Of a stretch of 64,000 nucleotides of DNA, positions 1 through 8,195 are shown in pieces (positions within the stretch are counted from its first letter, which is position 1; the number at the start of each line of letters is the position of its first letter). The notes under the pieces are model-generated. The model was not told where the DNA came from. It worked only from the letters and a program-made list of their open reading frames with translations, and searched no databases. The position numbers and the translations under genes are program-made. The stretch comes from Bacillota bacterium (lineage in GTDB: Bacteria; Bacillota; UBA4882; UBA8346), in assembly GCA_023401925.1 (NCBI GenBank), contig JAEXDA010000057.1:134582-198581 (forward strand). Reading direction: 5' to 3'.

Positions 1-375
1 AGCCGCCTGGAAAAATGCCATTGCATATAAAAAATCAAGCAAATTTTTACTTTCAAGCTTAAACTGATTTTCATCTCTTAAGCAATAAACAGGTGGATTA
101 TCTTTGTTCAAATCACTCTTTTTTATAGCCCATTGAACAACATACTGATTTTCCTTGTAAAATATAAGATATTCTTCCGTATCAATCAATTCACTTGGCC
201 GGCATAAACTGTTCTGCGTTTGATTTATCTGCTTGTAATTACCCAGCTGTCTGTAATATTCTTGTAATACCAAAGGCAAACTTCCATGTTTTTCACAAGC
301 TTTACGTATATCATTTTCTGAAAAGCCACCATCCTGTTTTATATTAAAAAGTTTTCTAATAACTTCAAATTCCAT
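1..375 (-). CDS. SMI1/KNR4-like (immunity-type) protein, 3' part beyond window
   Basis: An open frame of 125 codons runs from an ATG at 375 leftward off the window edge. It is preceded by a good ribosome binding site (AGGAAG). The visible protein carries a pattern typical of SMI1/KNR4 (SUKH) domains: an early acidic helix, LPLVLQEYYRQLGN near residues 33-46, and YLIFYKENQYVVQWAI near residues 73-88. SUKH proteins are mostly immunity proteins against contact-dependent or polymorphic toxins. No toxin gene is visible inside the window. The family call comes from recalled motifs, not from a search. Confidence 0.7.
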   Translation of the reverse strand, partial: MEFEVIRKLFNIKQDGGFSENDIRKACEKHGSLPLVLQEYYRQLGNYKQINQTQNSLCRPSELIDTEEYLIFYKENQYVVQWAIKKSDLNKDNPPVYCLRDENQFKLESKNLLDFLYAMAFFQAA

Positions 376-520
376 TGATTTCTTCCTTTCTGCTTTCATA
401 AATTGGGCCTACAAATTACAATTTTTCTGCGATTTATAAAATCCAGTAACCCTGTGATATCTGGAGTACGACGTGGGCCTTAATTTGAAGGGCCACTAGA
501 ATGGTGGCCACCCTCATCTA

Positions 521-1091
521 TTATTTATTTACTTGTTTTCCATCTGAATCTAGTTTGTAGACATTATTTCCCCAATCTTTTGCCACAATCAAGTTATCTT
601 CAATATAGAAATCATCTATACCATCTATTGTTGTAAATATATCTCTACCAAAAAATTCCCACTCAATTTTTCCTGAACTGCTAATTTTTAAAATAGAAAG
701 CTCCCCATGAATGATATAATCGTTATTAACTTTAAATATTTCAAAACAGACAACAGTATTATTACATTTTGTTACCCAATTTAGTCGTAAGTCCGAAATC
801 GATAAAGAACAAAACCGAATTTCCATTTATAACCATTAAATTTCCCTCATCAATTAAAACCGTGCTTTCATTTGGTGAGGTGTTCCCTCCACCACAAGAT
901 ATTACAATAGCACTCTCCAAAATCTCATCATTGTAATTTTTAACAAATATCCCATATTTCGAAGTCAAAAGGTTATAGTCCTCATTGAGAATATACTCAA
1001 ACTCATATACAAACTTGTTATCTACCGATTTTGTTATGTAAGTATGGTCTTAAAATATATCAATTATAAGTTCTCCATATCTTAACTCCAT
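521..1091 (-). pseudogene. Decayed immunity-like gene (in-frame stop plus frameshift)
   Basis: A single ancestral reading frame can be followed from an ATG at 1091 (MELRYGELIIDIF), but it meets an in-frame TAA at 1050-1052. It then continues as DHTYITKSVDNKFVYEFEY and so on to about 810, where a frameshift moves the rest (LNWVTKCNNTVVCFEIFK ... WEFFGRDIFTTIDG ... DWGNNVYKLDSDGK) into another frame ending at 521. The C-terminal part resembles small proteins often found beside polymorphic toxins. Two independent disruptions argue for a dead gene, although a sequencing error could explain one of them. It sits 146 bases upstream of the SMI1-like gene on the same strand. Confidence 0.65.
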
Positions 1092-1351
1092 TGTTTACCT
1101 CAAATATTTCCTTATTTCCTCTCGAATAAGTTTTATATCGCGCCTAGGAGAGCTTACAAGGCGGGAATCTTTATTGAAATTACTTTCCCCGCCGACTCGA
1201 TTAACAAAGGCATGTGGTTCGCAAACCTCATGAAATTGCTTTCATATCTTGCTTCATGACATTTCATTTCGTGCCCGTCAGCGCCAGATGCCATGTTATA
1301 CGAAGACACATCGTCAATAATATGAAGGCCGACCAAGGATGGTAGCTACTT

Positions 1352-1678
1352 TCACAATGTCTTTTTTATCTTTAACTCACATGAAATAGCAATACATTCA
1401 AAAGTTTCATCTCTAAAATAAAACAAGAAGTGATTTAATCTTTTATCACTTTTAAAATTTGGATTTATTATGATTTCATCATTTGGAAAATCATTTTCCC
1501 AATTTGAATCAATAATGTTATAAAAGTTCCCCCATTCTATACCTGTTTTTGAAAAACGGCATTGGCCACGATAAAAACCTTCATCATTAGTTGGCCCAAG
1601 CCTATATTTATATACACTATTAAATGTTAAAATTCCCGAATCGTCTTTGGTAACATCATCGTGAATAAAACTATTCAA
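1352..1678 (-). CDS. Hypothetical protein, 108 aa, possible immunity-type protein
   Basis: The protein has acidic and aromatic-rich composition, including YKYRLGPTNDEGFYRGQCRF near residues 23-42 and HFLFYFRDETFECIA near the C-terminus. It has no signal peptide or membrane segment. It looks like a real coding sequence because it is compositionally balanced and unbroken in an AT-rich stretch. Its position between other immunity-like genes suggests a similar role, but that is inference. No domain was recognised with certainty. Confidence 0.5.
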   Translation of the reverse strand: MNSFIHDDVTKDDSGILTFNSVYKYRLGPTNDEGFYRGQCRFSKTGIEWGNFYNIIDSNWENDFPNDEIIINPNFKSDKRLNHFLFYFRDETFECIAISCELKIKKTL

Positions 1679-1757
1679 ATAAAACGAAAGGATAACCCGC
1701 GAATCTTTTTCGCAAACTACTGTCGGGATTGGTGCATTGGGTTCAGCATCCCAATTT

Positions 1758-1991
1758 TTATTCAGTTTGTGGAGGAAGATTTTGCTTAAAATCTGTTACA
1801 TAATGTCCATCTGTATCAACACTAACCCATCCATCACGATCAATACGTGAAATATCTACGGGTTTTAATTCCAGAATTCTTTGTATGCATAAACTATATG
1901 GAAATGAAACCGATTTTCCTGACAATACAAAAAACTTGGTGATACTTCTTTTATATCGGATGGATGAGGCCCCGCGAAGTTCAGTGTGCAT
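1758..1991 (-). CDS. Doubtful hypothetical ORF, 77 aa
   Basis: This is an unbroken short frame whose second half (DISRIDRDGWVSVDTDGHYV) looks protein-like. No clear ribosome binding site precedes the start and no family is recognised. It could be a remnant of a larger accessory gene, such as the tail of a toxin whose immunity gene lies just downstream. It could equally be chance. Confidence 0.25.
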   Translation of the reverse strand: MHTELRGASSIRYKRSITKFFVLSGKSVSFPYSLCIQRILELKPVDISRIDRDGWVSVDTDGHYVTDFKQNLPPQTE

Positions 1992-2015
1992 TACGAACGA
2001 TGAACCCTTAAAGGC

Positions 2016-2534
2016 TTACAAATACTTTCTTATACTCTCTCCACCCAGCATAACACTTATTTCTTTAAAAATATAATATACTGTTATAGTAAACAGTATA
2101 TGTACAGTTATCATGATCATATTAATTACCACTGTTTTTAAGCCAGAGGCTTCCTTAAGATGTTTTTCAAGTATGTTAAACATAAATATAGAAAATACTA
2201 TTCCAACTAAGTTTGAGATTAAATCTCTTACCCTAAAGTGTCCTTGTACAAAAAATATTTGAATCGCTTCAATCAGTACTGAAAATCCAAATACCCATAA
2301 GAATACCTTGAAATATCTACCTTTTTCATATAAAAAATAATTCAGTAACAGTATTGAAAGTATTCCAAAACTAAGTATATGCTGCTTTTTTGTTAATGAA
2401 ATAGTGACATCTAGTAATGATGTTCGAAGGTCAATCTCTCCAACATGCATAATGAATTTACTTTCTAAAGGTGTATATAGTATTGAAAACAATACAAAAA
2501 TCCATATTAAAAAACCAAAAACCTTTTTATACAT
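2016..2534 (-). CDS. VanZ-family membrane protein
   Basis: This 172-aa protein has an N-terminal hydrophobic helix (about residues 5-21) and further membrane segments near residues 50-68, 76-92, 105-120 and 134-156. The segment VLIEAIQIFFVQGHFRVRDLISNLVG (about residues 85-110) matches the VanZ signature, in which a conserved E..Q....GR..D...N..G pattern recurs. VanZ-like proteins are small integral membrane proteins; the founder gives low-level teicoplanin resistance, but most members have no known substrate. It is a single gene with a GAGGAGGGC ribosome binding site before ATG 2534. It has no functional partner nearby. Confidence 0.8.
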   Translation of the reverse strand: MYKKVFGFLIWIFVLFSILYTPLESKFIMHVGEIDLRTSLLDVTISLTKKQHILSFGILSILLLNYFLYEKGRYFKVFLWVFGFSVLIEAIQIFFVQGHFRVRDLISNLVGIVFSIFMFNILEKHLKEASGLKTVVINMIMITVHILFTITVYYIFKEISVMLGGESIRKYL

Positions 2535-2946
2535 TATGCCCTCCTCATTTAATTAAATAGCCCCAAAATTCTTCTTTTACAAACTCCGCCCAAGGACAGG
2601 CGGTATTTTGCCTCATCTTTCCGATAACTATTAGTATTGCATCCGAATTTGATATTAAGTGACTAGTAGTCTTCTTAATCTCTCATAAATTCGGATGCAA
2701 TACAGTTGAACGAAGCCGCTTCAGCACTATCTATCTTCTATGGAGATTCAATTATTAAATTTCCATTTGATTTCTAAGTGCTAAAACATTAAGTTGATTA
2801 GGAATCGTTAATACCACGTGGAAATATTTCACGGGCAGTAAATCTTCTTTCCGATCCAATAACCATTTTTCTTTGGCCATATTTTGACATTTCGGACAAT
2901 GACGATTACGGCAATAGTTTCAAAGAACAGTTTGACCTTATTTTTT
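2535..2946. other. Gene-free stretch, 412 bases
   Basis: No supported gene was found here. The stretch contains the 17-bp inverted repeat described separately (2634-2703) and otherwise AT-rich unique sequence. It leads into the 42-bp tandem array. The left end holds the upstream region of the VanZ-family gene; no convincing promoter was found by eye. Confidence 0.6.
2634..2703. repeat. 17-bp perfect inverted repeat (70-bp hairpin element)
   Basis: GTATTGCATCCGAATTT at 2634-2650 is the exact reverse complement of the sequence at 2687-2703, separated by 36 bases. Inside the loop, ATTAAG and CTTAAT give a second nested pairing. There is no T-run after either arm, so it is not an obvious terminator. 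The perfect 17-bp arms suggest a small palindromic mobile element or a recombination or protein-binding site. No target-site duplication is evident. Confidence 0.7.
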
Positions 2947-3200
2947 CATTCATCCAATTGTCCGGATCATTTTTTCAATTGGTTTTTCCCTTCAACCAAT
3001 GATCAAAATCATTTTTACAATTGTTTTTTTCCTTCGACCAATGATCGAAATCATTTTTACAATTGTTTTTTTCCTTCAACCAATGATCGAAATCATTTTT
3101 ACAATTGTTTTTTTCCTTCAACCAATCGTCCGGATCATTTCAGCAATCGTTTTTTCTCATCAACCCATTGTTTTTTTGTCTCAACCAATTTTTTTGGCAA
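2947..3200. repeat. 42-bp tandem repeat array, about six copies
   Basis: A 42-base unit starts at about 2949, 2991, 3033, 3075, 3117 and 3159, with a degenerate partial unit to about 3200. The three central copies are nearly identical and the outer ones diverge. Each unit holds a short inverted repeat (AATGAT..ATCATT around CGAA, or a variant around TCCGGA), the palindrome CAATTG and two T-tracts. Because 42 is a multiple of 3, several frames stay open, giving a spurious 14-residue protein repeat. It lies directly after the 3' end of the ABC exporter operon. There are no spacers, so it is not a CRISPR. Confidence 0.85.
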
Positions 3201-3243
3201 TCATCCGGGGTGTAAAATCACTTCGGCAATTCCACATTACGAT

Positions 3244-5175
3244 TCATTCCAGTTCAAACATACCGATGTAGAGCTGGTAATACTTGCCCTTTTCGGCAAT
3301 CAACTGCTCATGGCTGCCGCGTTCGATGATTTCTCCATGATCCAGTACCATGATCACGTCGGCATTCTGGATGGTGGACAAGCGGTGAGCGATGACGAAC
3401 ACCGTTCTTCCTTTCATCAAGGCATCCATGCCCTTCTGGACGATGGCCTCGGTCCGGGTGTCGATGGAAGAGGTGGCTTCGTCAAGGATCATCACCGGCG
3501 GGTCGGCCACCGCCGCCCGGGCGATCGACAGCAATTGCCGCTGCCCCTGGGAAAGATCGCTGCCGTCGCCTTCCAGCACGGTTTGGTATCCCTGGGGCAG
3601 CATCCGGATAAACCCGTCGGCGTTGGCCAGCTTGGCGGCGGCGATACATTCCTCATCGCTAGCGTCCAGCTTGCCGTAACGGATATTATCCATTACCGTC
3701 CCCGTAAACAAGTTAACGTTCTGCAAAACAATCCCCAGGGAGCGGCGGAGGTCCCCCTTGCGGATCTTATTGATATTGATACCGTCATAACGGATCTTAC
3801 CGTCGGCGATATCGTAAAAACGGTTGATCAAATTGGTGATGGTGGTTTTTCCGGCGCCGGTGGCTCCGACGAAAGCCACCTTTTGCCCGGGCTTGGCATA
3901 GAGGGTCACCTCATGCAGCACGGTCTTGTTCTCCTCATAACCGAAGTCCACATCGTAAAAGCGGATTTCCCCCTGCAAGGACGTATAAGTAACGGTACCG
4001 TCCCCATGGGGATGCTTCCAGGCCCAAATCTCGGTCCGTTCCCGGCATTCGCGGAGTTCGCCGTTTTCGATTGTAGCATTGACCAGCGTCACATAACCCT
4101 GGTCCTGTTCGGGTTGTTCATCCATCAACGCAAAAATTCGCGAAGCGCCGGCCAGCGCCATAATCACCATGTTAAACTGCATCGAAATCTGGCCAATCGG
4201 GTTGACAAAAGCCCGGGAGAGGGTCAAAAAAGAAATGATCGTCCCGATGGTCATGGCATGGACCCCGGTCAGGCTCAGGTTATGCAGGCCTGCAATGCCG
4301 GCCGCCCCGCCCACGATGGCCAGCAATACGTATAGCAGATAGCCCATGTTCATCACCACCGGCATCATAATATTGCCGTATTTATTGGCCTCGGTGGCGC
4401 AATAGCAAAGTTCGTCGTTTTTCCGGTCAAACTCCCGCACAGCCCGTTCTTCATGACAAAAGACCTTCACGACTTTCTGGGCGTTAATCATTTCTTCGAT
4501 ATAGCCGTTGACCTCGCCCAGGGATTCTTGCTGTTTGGCAAAAAAATTGGTACCCCGGCCCAGCAATTCTTTCAACACTTTCAGCAAGATCACCACGAAT
4601 ACTCCCACAAAGACGGTCAGGCCGATGCTGAGATAAAGCATGGCCACAAAGGCGGATATCATCGATACCAAAGAGAAAAACATCTGCGGCAGACTCATGG
4701 AAATGGCCTGGCGCAAGGTATCGGTGTCGTTGGTATAATAGCTCATCACATCGCCGAAGCTGTGGGAGTCAAAATAGCGGATCGGCAAGCTCTGCATATG
4801 GGTAAACATTTGATCGCGGATTTTTTTCAGGGTGCCCTGAGCGATCACGACCATGGTCCGGTTGTAGAACAAGGTGGCCAGCACACCGCAAAGGTAAATG
4901 GCACCCATTAAAAACATCATTTCCAACAAACCGGTCAATACCGGATGGGTCTGTCCCAGCACCGGCAGGATATACTTATCGATCAGGGTCTGCAGGAACA
5001 AGGAAGACCCCGCTCCGGCGGCCGCACTGACTAAGATGCAAACCACGACCAAAAACAATTGAATTTTATATTCGGCCATATAGGAAAAAAGCCTGCGGAT
5101 GGTACCCGGTTTAAAACGGCGCTGCGGCGCCCGAGGACCGCTGGACCGCTCCCGGCCTGATTGCCTTTCACTCAT
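3244..5175 (-). CDS. ABC exporter subunit with canonical ATPase site (MdlB/TM288-like)
   Basis: This 643-aa half-transporter has an N-terminal basic tail, a six-helix exporter membrane domain (about residues 20-330) and a C-terminal ATPase domain. The ATPase domain has Walker A GATGAGKT, an altered signature LSQGQ, Walker B VMILDEATSS with the catalytic Glu, and an H-loop His (IAHR). It pairs with the upstream gene: the start ATG at 5175 overlaps that gene's stop by 8 bases, implying translational coupling. Longer in-frame starts up to 5301 exist but would run deep into the upstream gene. A segment of about 45 residues before the ATPase core (around VTYTSLQGEI) is longer than usual. In related heterodimers, LSQGQ belongs to the catalytically impaired composite site. 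Substrate unknown; the operon points to drug or lipid export. Confidence 0.93.
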   Translation of the reverse strand: MSERQSGRERSSGPRAPQRRFKPGTIRRLFSYMAEYKIQLFLVVVCILVSAAAGAGSSLFLQTLIDKYILPVLGQTHPVLTGLLEMMFLMGAIYLCGVLATLFYNRTMVVIAQGTLKKIRDQMFTHMQSLPIRYFDSHSFGDVMSYYTNDTDTLRQAISMSLPQMFFSLVSMISAFVAMLYLSIGLTVFVGVFVVILLKVLKELLGRGTNFFAKQQESLGEVNGYIEEMINAQKVVKVFCHEERAVREFDRKNDELCYCATEANKYGNIMMPVVMNMGYLLYVLLAIVGGAAGIAGLHNLSLTGVHAMTIGTIISFLTLSRAFVNPIGQISMQFNMVIMALAGASRIFALMDEQPEQDQGYVTLVNATIENGELRECRERTEIWAWKHPHGDGTVTYTSLQGEIRFYDVDFGYEENKTVLHEVTLYAKPGQKVAFVGATGAGKTTITNLINRFYDIADGKIRYDGININKIRKGDLRRSLGIVLQNVNLFTGTVMDNIRYGKLDASDEECIAAAKLANADGFIRMLPQGYQTVLEGDGSDLSQGQRQLLSIARAAVADPPVMILDEATSSIDTRTEAIVQKGMDALMKGRTVFVIAHRLSTIQNADVIMVLDHGEIIERGSHEQLIAEKGKYYQLYIGMFELE

Positions 5176-6919
5176 GAAGGACACCCCCCCGGTTCTGGGA
5201 CTCATAAACTTCCCGGTAAATAGCGCAAGTTCGCAGCAATTGCTCATGAGTACCGACTGCGTCGACTCTACCGTTATCCAGCACGATAATTTTGTCGGCA
5301 TCCTGCACCGAGGAAACCCGTTGGGCGATGATCAGCTTGGTGGTATGGGGTAGATCCTTTTTAAAGGCCTGCCGGATCAACTGGTCGGTTTTGGAGTCCA
5401 CCGCACTGGTGGAATCGTCCAGAATCAAAATTTTGGGCTTTTTCAACAAAGCCCGGGCGATGCAAAGCCGCTGCCGCTGGCCGCCGGAAACATTGGCGCC
5501 GCCCTGTGCGATATACGTATCGTATTGGCCCGGAAATTCCCGGATAAAACCGTCGGCCTGAGCCAGTTCACAGGCACGAATCATCTCTTCATCGCCGGCC
5601 TGTTCGTCGCCCCAGCGCAGATTCTCTTTGATGGTCCCGGAAAACAACACATTTTTTTGCAGAACCATCGCCACCTGATTGCGCAGGGACTCGATGTCGT
5701 AGTCCCGGACATCAACCCCGCCTACGGTCACTTTACCCTCGGAAACCTCATAAAGACGCGGAATCAGTTGCACCAGGCTGGACTTAGACGAACCGGTGCC
5801 GCCCAGAATGCCGATGGTTTCCCCGGAAGCGATCGTCAAGTTGACCCCGCTGAGAACCGGTTCTTCCGCTTTCCGATCATAAGAAAAGCTGACGTTCTCA
5901 AAGGTGATCGAACCATCCCTGACCGTGTACACCGGGCCAGGACCGTTTTGGAGATCGCTTTTCTCGTTTAAAATCTCCACGATCCGTTCCGCCGAGGCCC
6001 GGGAGATGATCACCATCACAAAGACCATCGAAAGCATCATCAAGCTCATCAGGATTTGCATTGCATAAGTGACCAGGCTGGCCAATTCTCCCGTGGAAAG
6101 CCCGGCAACGGGATTGTTATGGCTGGCGATGATTTCTTTCGCCCCGAGCCAGGCCAGTAATAGCATGCTGAGGTATAAACAAAACTGCATCAGGGGCATA
6201 TTCATGGCCAGCCTTTTTTCGGCTTTGGTAAAATCGTTGAAGATCAACCGGGAAATATCTGCGAACTTCCGCTCTTCATAGTCTTCACGGGTGAAGGATT
6301 TGACCACCCGGATGCCGTGTAAATTTTCCTGGACCACATTGTTGAGACGGTCATAGGTCTTGAACACCCGTACGAAAATCGGGTGCACCCGCGTGATGAT
6401 CAACCACAACCCCACTCCCAGCACCGGAATAACCGCCACGAAAATCAACGCCAGATGGGCGTCGATCCGGAATGAAAAAAGCAAAGCGAAGATCAGCATA
6501 ATCGGGGAACGTACCGCCAGGCGAATTAACATCTGATAGGCATTCTGCACATTGGTAACATCGGTGGTCAGACGGGTGATGATGCTGGCGGTGGAAAACT
6601 TGTCAATGTTCGAAAACGAAAACTTTTGCACATTACAAAACATTTCCCGGCGCAAATTCCTGGCAAACCCCGAGGAAGCAATTGCCGCGCTGCGGCCCGC
6701 TAAAACCCCCGTCCATAGCGACAGCATCGCGGCTATGAACAGAGCCGAGCCCGCCCCCAAAACCCCGGGCATGCTTTGACGGGTAATCCCGTAGTCAATT
6801 AAATAAGCCATCAATGTGGGGATAGCGATCTCCAGCAACGCTTCTCCGCTCACATAAAGTGTAGTCAGAATGGTGTCCTTTTTAAATTCCCGGACACTGG
6901 CTAAGAGTCTCTTGAACAT
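5168..6919 (-). CDS. ABC exporter subunit with degenerate ATPase site (MdlA/TM287-like)
   Basis: This 583-aa half-transporter has an exporter membrane domain at about residues 15-310. Its ATPase domain has Walker A GGTGSSKSS, an intact signature VSGGQRQR, Walker B ILILDDSTSAVD with Asp in place of the catalytic Glu, and Gln in place of the H-loop His (IAQR). These are the hallmark substitutions of the non-hydrolysing half of heterodimeric exporters such as TM287/288 and BmrCD. The partner follows with an 8-base overlap. The gene lies 33 bases downstream of the MarR-type regulator, so the three probably form one autoregulated operon exporting a toxic compound. Confidence 0.93.
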   Translation of the reverse strand: MFKRLLASVREFKKDTILTTLYVSGEALLEIAIPTLMAYLIDYGITRQSMPGVLGAGSALFIAAMLSLWTGVLAGRSAAIASSGFARNLRREMFCNVQKFSFSNIDKFSTASIITRLTTDVTNVQNAYQMLIRLAVRSPIMLIFALLFSFRIDAHLALIFVAVIPVLGVGLWLIITRVHPIFVRVFKTYDRLNNVVQENLHGIRVVKSFTREDYEERKFADISRLIFNDFTKAEKRLAMNMPLMQFCLYLSMLLLAWLGAKEIIASHNNPVAGLSTGELASLVTYAMQILMSLMMLSMVFVMVIISRASAERIVEILNEKSDLQNGPGPVYTVRDGSITFENVSFSYDRKAEEPVLSGVNLTIASGETIGILGGTGSSKSSLVQLIPRLYEVSEGKVTVGGVDVRDYDIESLRNQVAMVLQKNVLFSGTIKENLRWGDEQAGDEEMIRACELAQADGFIREFPGQYDTYIAQGGANVSGGQRQRLCIARALLKKPKILILDDSTSAVDSKTDQLIRQAFKKDLPHTTKLIIAQRVSSVQDADKIIVLDNGRVDAVGTHEQLLRTCAIYREVYESQNRGGVLHE

Positions 6920-6952
6920 TAATCCGCTTCGTCCTCCTTGAATTTTGAAAGA

Positions 6953-7396
6953 CTACCCTTCAAAGGGCGATAAATTAGCTTTCATCCGTTGAAGGTATGA
7001 GTAAAGAGTATGCAATTCTTCCTCTGTAAATCCCTTGACCAAACTTTGTTCCATTTTTTCGGCATCCTCCCGCATCAGCTCTTTGATTTTCCAGGCTTTT
7101 TCGGTGAGCACGATCTTCTTGAGACGCGCATCCCGGCTGACCGCCTGCCGCCGGATTAAGCCTTTTTGTTCCATTAGCCGGAGTACTTTGGAAGCAGTGG
7201 AACGGGTCACAGTAAATTGTTCTTCCAGGTCTTTCTGGTAAACATCTTTATCTTTATTCTCAGCCAGATACCGGATAATCCAGCCGTTATTACCCGTAAC
7301 GGTTTCAATTTCCTTCCGGTGGCTGGCGAATTCAAAATAGCGCCGCACTAAGTTGTTCAACGACCGGAGTTCCAATCCGAACCATATTTTTTCCAT
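6953..7396 (-). CDS. MarR-family transcriptional regulator
   Basis: This 147-aa protein has a winged helix-turn-helix at about residues 40-105 (VTRSTASKVLRLMEQKGLIRR, then the wing with SRDARLKKIVLTEKA) and dimerisation helices at both ends, as in MarR. I chose ATG 7396 because AAGGAGGG lies at the right distance; a longer frame to 7510 would span the promoter. It is first in the exporter operon. It probably represses its own promoter until a substrate of the exporter binds, as is usual for MarR/ABC pairs. Confidence 0.92.
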   Translation of the reverse strand: MEKIWFGLELRSLNNLVRRYFEFASHRKEIETVTGNNGWIIRYLAENKDKDVYQKDLEEQFTVTRSTASKVLRLMEQKGLIRRQAVSRDARLKKIVLTEKAWKIKELMREDAEKMEQSLVKGFTEEELHTLYSYLQRMKANLSPFEG

Positions 7397-7455
7397 TCTC
7401 CCACCCTCCTTCAATCTCTTCAGCCCGCAGCTGTATTTTTGTTGAATATAAAACT

Positions 7456-7469
7456 GTTGTACGTCAAAC
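7456..7469 (-). promoter_or_regulatory. Probable MarR operator
   Basis: On the minus strand GTTTGACGTACAAC is a 14-bp imperfect palindrome centred on ACGT, with 10 of 14 positions symmetric. It lies immediately downstream of the -10 box of the marR-exporter promoter, the usual place for an autorepressor site. Confidence 0.5.
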
Positions 7470-7498
7470 ATTATAACGAGTTCTTCCCCTGCTGTCAA
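7470..7498 (-). promoter_or_regulatory. Perfect sigma-A promoter of the marR-ABC exporter operon
   Basis: On the minus strand, TTGACA (7493-7498), a 17-base spacer and TATAAT (7470-7475) match the vegetative consensus at all 12 positions. Transcription would start near 7463, inside or next to the proposed operator, and run into marR. Such a strong promoter needs repression, which fits a MarR-type autoregulator. Confidence 0.85.
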
Positions 7499-7698
7499 TC
7501 GGCAGACCATGCCGTTCTCAAAGGGGTTTCATCCCCACCACCCCTTTGAAAAAGCCACCGATGGACCCGGTAAAATTTCATTACAACTTTTTGAATCGTG
7601 ATCGGAATGGAAAAATAATTGACTCCATGATGATAGTGAAAGGAGAGATCGGGATTGAACACCCGCAACGGCGGCAAAGCATCGCCCCATTCTGCGGA

Positions 7699-8115
7699 TT
7701 ATAAATACCTCAAAAAATGAGTGGTCAATTGGTCACCCGAAAGTTCTACCATCATCATTTCATGGCCGATGATTTCCGTATCCCGGTCCTCTATCTTACC
7801 GGTCAGCCATTCTTTCAAGCTCGCCAAAATCCCATCTTTAAATTCCCGGCGCGCCTTTTCGGAATACTTTGACACCGCAACCGGATAAAGGAACAAAGAA
7901 GGCTTTAGCTGGCAATCAATCGCAATACTGGCCAGCGCCTGTCCCCGGATTTTTAATGACGAATCACACCGGGAAGGCATTTGAAATTTTTTTTGAGTCC
8001 CGAATTCGATTCTTAGATCGGCGAAGTCCTTCGCCCACTCTTTAATCTCCAGAACCGAACAAGCATAGTCCTCGGCCGGAGAAAGCTTTTTAAAAGCCGC
8101 TACCTTAACGCTCAT
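7699..8115 (-). CDS. Hypothetical protein, 138 aa
   Basis: This is a cytoplasmic protein without signal peptide or membrane segment, starting at ATG 8115 after an AGAGGT ribosome binding site. Its composition is that of a small alpha/beta protein, with a basic helical segment EKARREFKDGILASLKEWL near residues 86-104. I do not recognise the family. It stands alone, about 80 bases downstream of the DJ-1/PfpI pair, which could place it at the end of that transcript. Confidence 0.6.
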   Translation of the reverse strand: MSVKVAAFKKLSPAEDYACSVLEIKEWAKDFADLRIEFGTQKKFQMPSRCDSSLKIRGQALASIAIDCQLKPSLFLYPVAVSKYSEKARREFKDGILASLKEWLTGKIEDRDTEIIGHEMMMVELSGDQLTTHFLRYL

Positions 8116-8195
8116 GATTAAACCTCTTGATTATTTTTATATGACAAAGCCAACCGAAAGACTTCCCTATTGATCATACCATATTTCCAGTTCAG

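Noticed and set aside
1154..1336. 60-codon minus-strand frame
   Set aside because: No ribosome binding site, odd His/Met/Arg-rich composition and no relation to neighbours. The stretch 1092-1351 is otherwise empty.
2634..2703. Integron attC site
   Set aside because: The arms are perfectly matched and lack the RYYYAAC/GTTRRRY cores and extrahelical bases of attC; no integrase gene.
2947..3200. CRISPR array
   Set aside because: Repeats are directly joined with no unique spacers and vary gradually; no cas genes are present.
2884..4335. Long plus-strand open frame of 483 codons beginning with a 14-residue repeat
   Set aside because: The repeat is the 42-bp DNA array read in frame and the rest lies antisense to the conserved ABC exporter gene. 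No ribosome binding site was found.
7495..7677. 60-codon frame upstream of marR
   Set aside because: It overlaps the perfect marR promoter and has unlikely composition.
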